A stretch of 64,000 nt of DNA from SIG510 sp045540975. GTDB lineage: Bacteria; Bacillota; Clostridia; Oscillospirales; JAAYXM01. The notes beneath the pieces are model-generated. The model did not search any database, was not told where the DNA came from, and saw only the letters and a program-made list of their open reading frames with translations. Numbering within the stretch: position 1 is the first letter of the stretch; every line of letters begins with the position of its first letter. Both the position numbers and the translations under genes were made by a program. Below, piece by piece: positions 45,449 to 53,714 of the stretch. The stretch spans positions 1 through 64,000 of the forward strand of contig JAZQIE010000072.1 in assembly GCA_045540975.1 (NCBI GenBank). Direction: 5' to 3'.

Positions 45449-45537
45449 TTGTTACACCTCCTTTTGGACGTTTGGCCCCCACGACGTGGGAGCAAGGATA
45501 CAAAGTTATATTATATTGATTTTTATAAAAAAGTCAA
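45449..45537 (-). promoter_or_regulatory. Promoter and structured leader of rpsF-ssb-rpsR
   Basis: On the minus strand TTGACT (45537-45532), 16 bp, TATAAT (45515-45510). The leader then forms a strong GC-rich hairpin (about 45490-45465 region, arms around CTCCCAC and GTGGGGG with a GTC loop and a bulged C) before the AAAGGAGGTG site. S6:S18 complexes bind such leaders in other bacteria; whether this one has the required CCG element needs folding. Confidence 0.6.
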
Positions 45538-45554
45538 GAGTTTTTTATAAAAAG

Positions 45555-45582
45555 TTGACTTATTCGGATTTTGTGATAAACT
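45555..45582 (+). promoter_or_regulatory. Promoter of queT-galU
   Basis: TTGACT (45555-45560), a 16-bp spacer and TAAACT (45577-45582), the same -10 hexamer as at the M23 and nagA promoters. It is divergent from the rpsF promoter. Confidence 0.6.
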
Positions 45583-45612
45583 AAAAAGAAAAAACATGTT
45601 TGGAGGAAAACC

Positions 45613-46107
45613 ATGATGAAAACCTCTCGCCTTGCAAAAGCAGGGATGATTGCCGCGGTGTACGTGGTGTTAAATCTCCTGCTCCCGTTTGGATTCGGAC
45701 CCATTCAATTCCGCCTGTCCGAAGCACTCTGCCTGCTGCCCATCCTCTTTCCCGAGTCGGTCTGGGGTCTTTTTGTGGGCTGTGCGGTCGCAAACCTGCT
45801 CGGTCTCGGAATGGGACTCACCACCCCGTGGGATGTGCTTTTGGGGTCGCTTGCAACCCTGCTTGCCGCGCTGTGGACGAGAAAAATCCGCTCGGATGCA
45901 TTGGCGCCAATTCCTGCAATTATACTCAATGCACTCATTGTCGGCTCCATGCTCACCGCAGTGCTCACGCCCGATGCACCGTCTATGTGGTTTTACCATG
46001 TCGCAACCGTGGGCGCAAGCGAGACCCTCGTATTGTATGTATTCGGACTTCCTCTTTTGAAACTGCTTCGGCGGTTGGAGGAGAAAAAGGAGAGTGGAAC
46101 AAAATGA
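45613..46107 (+). CDS. queT: QueT-family membrane protein (putative queuosine-precursor transporter)
   Basis: A 164-aa protein with about five helices and the QueT pattern: AGMIAAVYVVLNLLLPFGFGPIQFRLSEALCLLP, GLFVGCAVANLLG and PWDVLLGSLATLLAA. QueT is the substrate-binding component of ECF-type transporters for queuosine precursors in Firmicutes. No preQ1 riboswitch fits upstream, so the substrate is less certain. GGAGG precedes the ATG. Its stop overlaps the galU ATG (ATGA). Confidence 0.85.
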   Translation: MMKTSRLAKAGMIAAVYVVLNLLLPFGFGPIQFRLSEALCLLPILFPESVWGLFVGCAVANLLGLGMGLTTPWDVLLGSLATLLAALWTRKIRSDALAPIPAIILNALIVGSMLTAVLTPDAPSMWFYHVATVGASETLVLYVFGLPLLKLLRRLEEKKESGTK

Positions 46108-46961
46108 AGGTAAAAAAAGCGGTAATTCCGGCCGCAGGCTTCGGCACCCGTATGCTTCCCGCAACCAAATCCATCCCGAAAGAGATGCTTCCGCTTGCGG
46201 ATAAGCCGAGCATCCATTACATTGTGGAGGAAGCGGCTGCCTCGGGTATCGAAGAAATTCTCATCATCATAAGCCGCGGAAAAGAAGCGGTTTGCGATTA
46301 TTTTGACTACACACCCGAGCTCGAGGAAAAACTCATAAAAAGCGGCAGAGAAGCGGATGCAAAGGCGCTTCGCTCCATTGCGGATATGGCGGAGATTTCC
46401 TTTGTCCGTCAAAAAGAGCAGCGCGGCTTGGGCCATGCGGTCGCGCAGGCAAAAGCCTTTGTCGGAAACGAGCCGTTTGCCCTGCTCCTCGGTGACGATG
46501 TCATGCAAGGCACGCCTCCCGTCACACGTCAGCTCCTCGACGTGTTTGAGGAGTACGGCGCACCCGTGGTGGGTGTTGCGGAGGTGTCGGATGCGGAAAT
46601 TCACCGCTACTGCTCGCTGGGTGTCACACCTGTCTCCGAGCGGTTGATGGAAGTGCACAAGCTTGTGGAAAAGCCCACACCCGATAAGGTCCTTTCCAAC
46701 TATGCGATTTTGGGCCGCTATGTGCTCACACCGAATATTTTCCCGATTTTGGAGCAACTGCCCGCGGGTTACGGCGGTGAGATTCAACTCACAGACGGGC
46801 TTGACCGTCTGTGCAGAGAGACCAAAATGTTCGCCCTTGCCTATCAGGGGGAGCGGTATGATACGGGAAGTCTTCGCGGCTATTTGGAAGCGCAAGTCAA
46901 ACTCGCGCTCCGCCACCCCGAGGTGGGAGATTGGTTTTCCGACTTCCTCAAAACAGTATAA
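46104..46961 (+). CDS. galU: UTP-glucose-1-phosphate uridylyltransferase
   Basis: A 285-aa nucleotidyltransferase making UDP-glucose. The N-terminal nucleotide-binding signature is AAGFGTRMLPATKSIPKEML, followed by QRGLGHAVAQAKAFVG, LLLGDDVM (metal Asp), LVEKP, and the sugar-binding YGGEIQLTDGL with GERYDTGS. The ATG at 46104 overlaps the queT stop; a longer frame through queT is an out-of-frame shadow. UDP-glucose feeds galactose metabolism and envelope glycans. Confidence 0.95.
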   Translation: MKVKKAVIPAAGFGTRMLPATKSIPKEMLPLADKPSIHYIVEEAAASGIEEILIIISRGKEAVCDYFDYTPELEEKLIKSGREADAKALRSIADMAEISFVRQKEQRGLGHAVAQAKAFVGNEPFALLLGDDVMQGTPPVTRQLLDVFEEYGAPVVGVAEVSDAEIHRYCSLGVTPVSERLMEVHKLVEKPTPDKVLSNYAILGRYVLTPNIFPILEQLPAGYGGEIQLTDGLDRLCRETKMFALAYQGERYDTGSLRGYLEAQVKLALRHPEVGDWFSDFLKTV

Positions 46962-46996
46962 AAAAACTCCCGAAACAGTTTGTTTCGGGAGTTTTT
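46961..46996. terminator. Terminator between galU and the SLH gene
   Basis: A 12-bp perfect stem (ACTCCCGAAACA and complement, GTT loop) with A6 left and T5 right; usable by both convergent genes. Confidence 0.85.
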
Positions 46997-47005
46997 GCGT
47001 TTGGT

Positions 47006-50000
47006 TTAGCCTTCCTTTGCCGCAACATGGATTTTCAAGATGTAAGTTCTTGTTGCGCCGCTTTCGGAACGAACGACCACGGAAACCGAGGTAACCGATT
47101 CCTTTTTCTCGTCGTAGGAGACCGGGATGTGGCTTGAGGTCGCACCGTTGGATACCATGAAATTCTTTACCGTGATGGTGACACGGGAATCCTTGGCAAC
47201 CGGGGTGACCGTGATGTGGTCGGTGTAGCCGATGTAGAGGTCATAAACGTCTTGATCCGGTAAGAGTTCAACCGGATACTGGCCGTCATCCGGCACGTTG
47301 ACCGTCAGGGATTCCAATGCGGTTTCGGTAGAGGTGCGATCGGTGGTAAAGGTGATGTCGCGCGTGGTGGAATTTCCGCTGGCATCCACAAAGGTTGCGG
47401 AAACAATGTAGTCGGTGCCCTCAGCGAGGTTTCTCAACGGAATCGACTTGGTGCCCGCCTTGTTGGGGATGAAGCCGGAAAGCGCGGTCTTTGCGGTGCT
47501 GTCGCCCGCCTTCTTGTAGGAGATGGAGAGCGTACCGACCGTACTGTAAGCCGCCTCAACGGTTGCGCTGTCTTTGGTGATATCGGTTGCAATCAAATCA
47601 AACGAGAGGGTTGAGGTGGAGAAGGCAAGCATCTTCTCGGCTGAGGTACGTCCCGCGGCATCCTTCACGGTTGCAATCGCGGTGTAATCGGTTCTCGGTG
47701 CAAGACCGGTAAAGGTCATGGAGGTTTGTCTGCCCGCGGTGACCGCAACCGTCTGACTCAACGGGGTCTGCCCCGGTGCGGAGAGCTTGACGGTGATGTT
47801 GCCGGTGACATTGGCGGTTGCGTACAAATCCACGGTAGAGGTGGATGCACTTCCCACAGACAGGGCGCTGACACGCGGTGTGCCGTCTGTGACACGGAAG
47901 TATGAGGTGGTCTGCGGGATTGCTTTGTTGGTCGCATACTGCAGCGCATAACTCTCAATGCGCAGGTAGTATGTGGTGTTGGCGTCGAGTTCTTCATCCG
48001 GCAGGATGGTCACGGTGCGCTTGTCCGAGCTGATATCTGCGGAGAAGGTCACCAGTGTGCCGGAAGAACTGCCGCGGCGCAGGGTAATCACATCGGATTC
48101 CAGATAACGCGCATCCACGGTACCGCCGCCGTAACGGTATACCGCATTGTCGAAGGAAATGGTCAATGCAGGATTTACGGGAACGTCTTCTGCTCCGTTT
48201 TCCGGCTCAAAGCGGATGTCCGAACCTGTGATAGAGGCGCCGGTGGAGAAGCGTGCAACATAGCGCGGATTGGTGTGTCCGTCTTTGTCGGACAAGGTAT
48301 CGCGCGGGATAATGACATAGTAGGTGGTGTCGCTCTTGAGCCGTTCGGACGGGGTGATGGAGAAAATATCCTTATCGTAGTTGAGCGAGACCGAGAACGG
48401 AACCAAAGGACCGGTTGCACTGTTCTCGCGCAGTTCAAGGCAGCTGTTTTCCACATAAGAGGAGCTGAGGGTTGAACCGGTGGTGCGGAAGAGGGTGTCC
48501 TTAAAGGTGAGACGGATGACGATTTTCTCGCTGACATTGGTCTTTCCGTCCGCAGGACTCATGGTCGGAATGAGGGAGGACATATCGTAACTGCCCTCAT
48601 TTTCCTCGTCATCGGTGGTGAAAATCGAGTACATCCGTGCGTTACTTTCGCCGTCTTCGTTGTAGACGGTATCCGAAACGAAAACAATGTAGTAACGGGT
48701 GTCGGGTTCTAAATATTCATCCGGAGAGATGGTGATGACACTCTTGTTCGAATTAAGGGTTGCGGTAAACGGAACCGCGTATCCGGTCAAGCTTCCTTCA
48801 CGAAGCTCCACCGCGGTGTTTTCGATGTAATCGGTGGTGAGTGCCGCGCAAGCCGCGGAACGGAAGACCGTATCTTCAAAGGTCAGACGGATGGTGGGCT
48901 CGAGGGAGATGCCGATCGCACCGTTTCTCGGATAGAAGGAAGGCGTGAGCGAAGCGGTGGGCTCGTCTTCCTCGTAGTTGTTGTCGTTGTTATTGTTGTT
49001 ATTATCGTCCTCGTCATCGTTTGAGCCGCCGCCAACCACCGAGATGGGACGGTTTTCGTAGGTCACGTTTCCGCCGCTTTCATATGCGGTCTGAATCGAG
49101 CCGTTTCCTGTGAAGTCCGCGCTTGCCTTGATGTACGCGGTTTTGATGGAAACGCCGTCAGCCAGCGAAATCGAGGAATCCTTTGCCGCGCTTTCCAAAT
49201 CGAAACGGTCAATGGTGCCTGCCTGCAGCATCAGGGTCACACGGTCGGAAACCGTAAACTGCGAGATGGTGCCGCCGGTCGCTTTGATGACCGTGCTTTC
49301 GGAAAGGGTGACCGATTTGAAGCTGCCGAGCAAACGTACCGTATCGCTTGCGAGACCGGTACCGTTCATCTCAACCGTGTCAAAGCCTGCACCCGAGAGG
49401 GTGACACCGTTTTTCACGACGGTCTTGGTCACGTAAGAGGTGCCCGAGAGGGAAACCTTTGCTTCACCGGACACGGAGGATGCCACCAGATTGTTGACAC
49501 CGGTATTTTTGAGGTTGACGGTGGAATCCAAACCGCCGCTTGCGGTCAAAGTACCGAGGATACGGCAGGAGTTGAAGGAAATCGCACCGTTTGCAACCGC
49601 TTCGGTGATGGTGACATTGTTCGGATAAATGGTGTTGTAATAAGAAGAGTCAACCACCGAGAAGGATTGGCTGGAGGATGCGATGATTTCGTTTTTGAGC
49701 ACTTCATAGAGAATCTTTGCGGCTTCCGCGCGGGTGAGTGCCGCTTTCGGGCGGAAGTTGTTGTTTTTATCACCCAGCATATAGGTCTTTGCCGCCATCT
49801 TTGCGACAGAAGCACCTGCCCAGGGGTCGATGGTGGCGCTGTCTTGAAACGCGGTAGTTCCCGCAACCTCAGGCTCGGTCACAATACGGGCGAGCATCAC
49901 CGCCGCTTCCTGACGGGTGATGTTGCGATTTGCACCGAAGGTGTTGTCCGCATAGCCGGAGATATAGCCTGCGGAAACCGCCTTGCGGACCTCGTTGTAG

Positions 50001-50290
50001 AACCAGTCGCTCGACTTTATGTCGCTAAACGAAACGGTTGCGGAATGATTGATGCCGAGCGCGGTGTTCACCATCTTGGAGAACTCCGCACGGGTCACCG
50101 TTTTATTGGGAAGGAAGGTACCGTCGGTGTACCCCGAGATATAGCCTGCGGTGACACCATAATTGATATACTCCTCTGCCCAATGCCCTTTGATATCGGA
50201 AAGGCTTGCGGCAGATACGGCAGGAAGCATGCTGATGACCAGCACGAGTGCCAAAAGAAATGCGGATACACGGATTCTGTTTTTCTGCAT
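47006..50290 (-). CDS. Surface protein with three SLH domains and Big_5-like repeats
   Basis: A 1094-aa secreted protein. A signal peptide (about 1-28) ends in AVSAAS. Three S-layer homology domains (about 28-205; DIKGHWAEEYINYGVTAGYISGY, then SDWFYNEVRKAVSAGYISGYADN) should bind wall polymer. A repetitive Ser/Thr/Val-rich region (210-415), possibly a beta-helix, is joined by an Asp/Asn-rich linker (about 420-445) to three similar Ig-like/Big_5 units (about 446-565, 570-680, 685-800). Two FN3-like domains (800-985) and a cadherin-like beta-sandwich (990-1094) complete it. No catalytic domain is visible; an envelope scaffold or adhesin role is inferred. Confidence 0.85.
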   Translation of the reverse strand: MQKNRIRVSAFLLALVLVISMLPAVSAASLSDIKGHWAEEYINYGVTAGYISGYTDGTFLPNKTVTRAEFSKMVNTALGINHSATVSFSDIKSSDWFYNEVRKAVSAGYISGYADNTFGANRNITRQEAAVMLARIVTEPEVAGTTAFQDSATIDPWAGASVAKMAAKTYMLGDKNNNFRPKAALTRAEAAKILYEVLKNEIIASSSQSFSVVDSSYYNTIYPNNVTITEAVANGAISFNSCRILGTLTASGGLDSTVNLKNTGVNNLVASSVSGEAKVSLSGTSYVTKTVVKNGVTLSGAGFDTVEMNGTGLASDTVRLLGSFKSVTLSESTVIKATGGTISQFTVSDRVTLMLQAGTIDRFDLESAAKDSSISLADGVSIKTAYIKASADFTGNGSIQTAYESGGNVTYENRPISVVGGGSNDDEDDNNNNNNDNNYEEDEPTASLTPSFYPRNGAIGISLEPTIRLTFEDTVFRSAACAALTTDYIENTAVELREGSLTGYAVPFTATLNSNKSVITISPDEYLEPDTRYYIVFVSDTVYNEDGESNARMYSIFTTDDEENEGSYDMSSLIPTMSPADGKTNVSEKIVIRLTFKDTLFRTTGSTLSSSYVENSCLELRENSATGPLVPFSVSLNYDKDIFSITPSERLKSDTTYYVIIPRDTLSDKDGHTNPRYVARFSTGASITGSDIRFEPENGAEDVPVNPALTISFDNAVYRYGGGTVDARYLESDVITLRRGSSSGTLVTFSADISSDKRTVTILPDEELDANTTYYLRIESYALQYATNKAIPQTTSYFRVTDGTPRVSALSVGSASTSTVDLYATANVTGNITVKLSAPGQTPLSQTVAVTAGRQTSMTFTGLAPRTDYTAIATVKDAAGRTSAEKMLAFSTSTLSFDLIATDITKDSATVEAAYSTVGTLSISYKKAGDSTAKTALSGFIPNKAGTKSIPLRNLAEGTDYIVSATFVDASGNSTTRDITFTTDRTSTETALESLTVNVPDDGQYPVELLPDQDVYDLYIGYTDHITVTPVAKDSRVTITVKNFMVSNGATSSHIPVSYDEKKESVTSVSVVVRSESGATRTYILKIHVAAKEG

Positions 50291-50343
50291 CTTAAATACC
50301 TCACTTCTCGTTGCGTTAGATTTTGGGTAAAAACCTTTTCTTT

Positions 50344-50372
50344 ATTTTACACCAATCTTGGGAAGACGGCAA
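50344..50372 (-). promoter_or_regulatory. Promoter of the SLH protein gene
   Basis: On the minus strand TTGCCG (50372-50367), 17 bp, TAAAAT (50349-50344). Confidence 0.7.
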
Positions 50373-50429
50373 TGTTTTTTGTGAAAAATGCCCGATTTTT
50401 TTATTGGAAAAAATCGGAAGAGAAAAAAC

Positions 50430-50458
50430 TTGCCGCGAATTCGGTTTTGCGGTATCAT
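50430..50458 (+). promoter_or_regulatory. Promoter of the DUF4430 lipoprotein gene
   Basis: TTGCCG (50430-50435), 17 bp, TATCAT (50453-50458). The -35 box is the same hexamer as in the divergent SLH promoter. Confidence 0.7.
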
Positions 50459-50481
50459 AAAATAGAAAGGAGCGAATGAAA

Positions 50482-50892
50482 ATGAAACGTGTTTTGGCAC
50501 TTGTATTTCTGCTTGTTTTATGCGGCTGTGCCGCCAAAAATTACGATGCGGCTTGCAGCATCACGGTCTCCGCGCATACCGAAAGCCTGCCCGCCGCGTG
50601 CATGGAGTTACTCCCAGAGGGCGGGATTCTGTTTTCGGAGAGCGTAGCCTTTGAAACGGGCGAGGATTTGCTCACCGTCATGCTTCGCGCCATGCGTGAG
50701 GAGAAGATTCCGCTTGTGTTTGAGGGCGGATACATCAAGAGCATCGGCGGTCTCGCCCCGGGCGATGCGGGGCCCATGTCGGGCTGGATGTTTGCGGTAA
50801 ACGGCAAAATGCCCATGGAAGGCTGCGATGAAATCATCTTAAAAGACGGCGACACGGTGGAATGGACTTACGTCACCGAATGGACCGAATGA
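50482..50892 (+). CDS. DUF4430-domain lipoprotein
   Basis: A 136-aa protein with a lipoprotein signal (MKRVLALVFLLVLCGC, lipobox LCGC) and one DUF4430 domain (about 40-134), the transcobalamin C-terminal-like fold. Its pattern is FETGEDLLTVMLRAMREEKI, IKSIGGLAPGD, SGWMFAVNG and DGDTVEWTYV. Such domains are often extracellular ligand or adhesion modules. The ATG at 50482 has AAGGAG 9 nt upstream; the ATG at 50476 is too close. It is divergent from the SLH gene and followed by a terminator. Confidence 0.85.
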   Translation: MKRVLALVFLLVLCGCAAKNYDAACSITVSAHTESLPAACMELLPEGGILFSESVAFETGEDLLTVMLRAMREEKIPLVFEGGYIKSIGGLAPGDAGPMSGWMFAVNGKMPMEGCDEIILKDGDTVEWTYVTEWTE

Positions 50893-50932
50893 AAAAACAC
50901 CGCCTGAGTCAACCGACTCGGGCGGTGTTTTT
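50893..50932. terminator. Bidirectional terminator
   Basis: A stem of about 14 bp with one T/G wobble (ACACCGCC plus GAGTC arms, AACC loop) with A6 left and T5 right, between the DUF4430 gene and the convergent GH2 gene. Confidence 0.87.
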
Positions 50933-53698
50933 CTATGCGTATGTCTTTACAATGTTGAGCAGCATTCTGTCCGCAAAGGGATGTGTCCCAAGTGCCTCGT
51001 CGATGCGGAAGGAGTTGAGCACATATCGGCGGTTTCCGCGCCCGTATTCCCCAAACGCAAGCCCGGGGGTGGTGAAGCCGGTATCCACGCGGATGCCTGC
51101 ACAAACCGAACGGTCGGGCTTTTTGATATCGCAGAAAATCACACGCGGGCAGAGAATCCCGAGCTTGTCCGACTCGATAAGTCCCGCGCGGTTGATGTGT
51201 TCAAACACGGGATGCGGTCGGTTTAGATAATCGTGATGATAGATGCTGCCCACCGAACGGCGGACATATGCCTCTTCCCCTGCAATGCGCTTTAAAAACG
51301 CCTCGTGTTCTTTGAAATATTCCGCATCAAGGAACACCGCGGTCCCACCTGCGGAAACAAATGCTTCGATGAGCACCTCGTCCGCCCCTCTGCCGCAAAG
51401 CACAAGGGATTCTTTGGAGTTTGCCGTAAGCGGAGAGACCGTCACCCCGTGTTCGGTGAGGAAACGGCATACCGCGTCCGACACATCGCACACTGCAACC
51501 CTTGCCGCGAGCATGTCGTCTGTTGAATGAACGGTGAATTTCAAATCCCCGTCGTATGCGACATTGCCGCTGAGGAGCCGTACCGAGAATACATACTCGC
51601 CTGCGGGGAGGGTAAGGGTCTCGTTGAGTGCGGGATGCGCGAGCGGAGGAAGACCCCCATACCCGTGTGCGGGATAATCGACTGTAAAATCCTTTTTCCA
51701 AACACAGCCGTATTCCCCCATGACATACGCCTGCGCCCAATAAACGCCGGGTGCGAGCACATCCTCGTTGCAAAGCACGGCGGAGAGTTCAAAGGGGGTT
51801 TCGGCATACACCGTGCGGTCAGAACTGAACAATGCCCACCGCAACGGCTCGTGCCCCTGCTGGATGGCATAGGCAAGGGATTCTTTGATGACCCCGTTGC
51901 CCTGCAAAATCCCCTCGTGGCTTGCGCCGAAGCTGGTAAATCCCAATCCGTTGATTTTGGGGTTCGAGCGGAATATGTTATAAAGATGCGTGCGCTGAAT
52001 ACCGTTGAGTTTTTCTGTCGCACGGCTCAGGTCACAGGCAAGGGGGCACACCTCGCGCAAATCATAGAAATCGAGGAATTCCTCCACCTCGTCCCAAAGC
52101 TTCTTGGCAACCGAGAGCGGCTGAACATCGCAGAGGGCTTTGCCCTCGTTTTTCAAATACTGCCCCATCACGTCAAATTGCGATCCGATGCCGAATTCAC
52201 TCACAAATACGGGTGCGGTGTCGCGCCCGATCTTGCGAAGATAGTCACGAAACCACGGTTCAATCGGGACGGGGAGGTAGATATGAACGTCACCCATTGC
52301 GGGGTCCTGATACCCGTCCATATCCCGCGGATGCTCGCGGTTGGGGAAGTCCAAAACCCCTTCTGCGCCCAAAAACGTGTCCCACTCAACAGATCCCGGG
52401 TTGGACGCGCTGCCAAGGGAAATATCCCGATCCCAGCGCCCGCTGTGGAGCAAAAACAACGCGTCCGGTGCAAGCGCGCGCAGTTTCGGAAGCGCCTCGG
52501 AGTAGCAGGAAAAAACCTCGGGCCGATTTTCCAGTTCATTGACCAGATAATACGCCGCAACACACGGATGATTGCGGTGCTTTCGGATGATATTCTCGTT
52601 GCAGTCTTCAATTTGCTTGCGGGTGTTTTCGTGTAAAAACATCCCCCAGCCCGTTGCCCCTGCATCCAAAACCAAAAGCCCAATCTCGTCGCAGATTCCG
52701 AAGAGTTCTTCGGGGAACTCGCGCGTGATGGTGCGGATGGCGTTAAATCCCAGCGCCTTCATAGCAATGGCGCTTGATGCGGACGGGTTGGTGTGCGCGC
52801 CTTTGAGCAGAATCCGCTTTCCGTTTAAGAAAAAGAATCCGTCTTTGATGCGGAAATCCTTGAATCCGAAATTTGTTGTGAGGTGTGCGGCGTTGTCTAC
52901 ACACACCGTAGCGAGATACAAAAACGGTGCATCGAGTTCCCATAACTGCCGGTTTTCGACCCCACCGTCAAGGACAAACTCGGACGTTCCCGACGGAATG
53001 TCAAACAAGCCGCGGAGCTGCCCCACCTCGGCACCGCCCTTTTTTGCGGAAATCAGCACGGAGATTTCCTTGGTGCAGGGCGCACCGTCGTTTTTCACGG
53101 TCACCGTGACCGAAACCTTACCGCTGTCCGCAAAAGGACGTACATAGACCTCCTCCGCGCGCACTTCGGGTACCGCGCGCAGACGCACGTTGCCCAAGAT
53201 TCCGCCGACACATTCCAGACAAGTCGCCTCGTCTGCGCCGAACATGAAGCCCTGAATCGATGCAAAGCAACCGTTGGGGATTTTCCAAAGCTCGATTCCC
53301 TCAATCGGCTCACCGTTCTGACGCGGCTCAAAGCATTGTACGACCAAGCGGTTTTCACCGTTTGGTCGGTATGCTTCCGTGGCGTCGAAATAAAAACTCT
53401 GCTCGTGTTGGGCGTGCTCACCGAGAAAAACACCGTTGAGCCATGCACGGCACAGATATGCCACGCGCTCAAATTCCACCAGCACGCGCTCGCCCGTATC
53501 TGCGGCAAGCGTTCCGTCAAACACTTTGGAATACCATACAAACCCGTGATACCCGGGGAATACAGTGGCATAGATAGAATCGAGCATCCAGGAGTGATGG
53601 TTGGGAATGTGGTCAAAAATCTCGATTTCCGCCTCTGCCGTATGCGGTGTCTTTGCGAGCTTCCAAGTGCCGCAAAGTGAAAGCATTTTGTTCTTCAT
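50933..53698 (-). CDS. Glycoside hydrolase family 2 enzyme, long form
   Basis: A 921-aa intracellular GH2 enzyme. The sugar-binding jelly-roll (about 1-170) has FVWYSKVFDGTLA and VAYLCRAWLNGVFLGEH. The Ig-like domain (about 180-275) and TIM barrel (280-600) follow. The acid/base is E388 (YLVNELEN) and the nucleophile E501 (FVSEFGIG). About 320 residues remain after the barrel, including an Ig-like piece and a Rossmann-like region (LVLCGRGADEVLIEAFVSAGG), resembling long GH2 forms. No signal peptide. GGAGG precedes the ATG. It is co-transcribed behind the DMT transporter. Confidence 0.88.
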   Translation of the reverse strand: MKNKMLSLCGTWKLAKTPHTAEAEIEIFDHIPNHHSWMLDSIYATVFPGYHGFVWYSKVFDGTLAADTGERVLVEFERVAYLCRAWLNGVFLGEHAQHEQSFYFDATEAYRPNGENRLVVQCFEPRQNGEPIEGIELWKIPNGCFASIQGFMFGADEATCLECVGGILGNVRLRAVPEVRAEEVYVRPFADSGKVSVTVTVKNDGAPCTKEISVLISAKKGGAEVGQLRGLFDIPSGTSEFVLDGGVENRQLWELDAPFLYLATVCVDNAAHLTTNFGFKDFRIKDGFFFLNGKRILLKGAHTNPSASSAIAMKALGFNAIRTITREFPEELFGICDEIGLLVLDAGATGWGMFLHENTRKQIEDCNENIIRKHRNHPCVAAYYLVNELENRPEVFSCYSEALPKLRALAPDALFLLHSGRWDRDISLGSASNPGSVEWDTFLGAEGVLDFPNREHPRDMDGYQDPAMGDVHIYLPVPIEPWFRDYLRKIGRDTAPVFVSEFGIGSQFDVMGQYLKNEGKALCDVQPLSVAKKLWDEVEEFLDFYDLREVCPLACDLSRATEKLNGIQRTHLYNIFRSNPKINGLGFTSFGASHEGILQGNGVIKESLAYAIQQGHEPLRWALFSSDRTVYAETPFELSAVLCNEDVLAPGVYWAQAYVMGEYGCVWKKDFTVDYPAHGYGGLPPLAHPALNETLTLPAGEYVFSVRLLSGNVAYDGDLKFTVHSTDDMLAARVAVCDVSDAVCRFLTEHGVTVSPLTANSKESLVLCGRGADEVLIEAFVSAGGTAVFLDAEYFKEHEAFLKRIAGEEAYVRRSVGSIYHHDYLNRPHPVFEHINRAGLIESDKLGILCPRVIFCDIKKPDRSVCAGIRVDTGFTTPGLAFGEYGRGNRRYVLNSFRIDEALGTHPFADRMLLNIVKTYA

Positions 53699-53714
53699 CG
53701 GAGTTCCTCCTTTG

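Noticed and set aside
44612..45550. 312-aa plus-strand open frame
   Set aside because: It runs antisense through ssb and rpsF, both certain genes, and has no supporting motif.
45583..45612. preQ1 riboswitch before queT
   Set aside because: The leader between promoter and ribosome-binding site is about 20 nt with no matching pseudoknot sequence.
45600..46103. 168-residue N-terminal extension of GalU
   Set aside because: It is the out-of-frame reading of queT. The ATG at 46104 overlaps the queT stop and the family signature begins there.
51527..52636. 369-aa plus-strand open frame
   Set aside because: Antisense to the long GH2 gene, which has full catalytic motifs; no start signal or homology seen.
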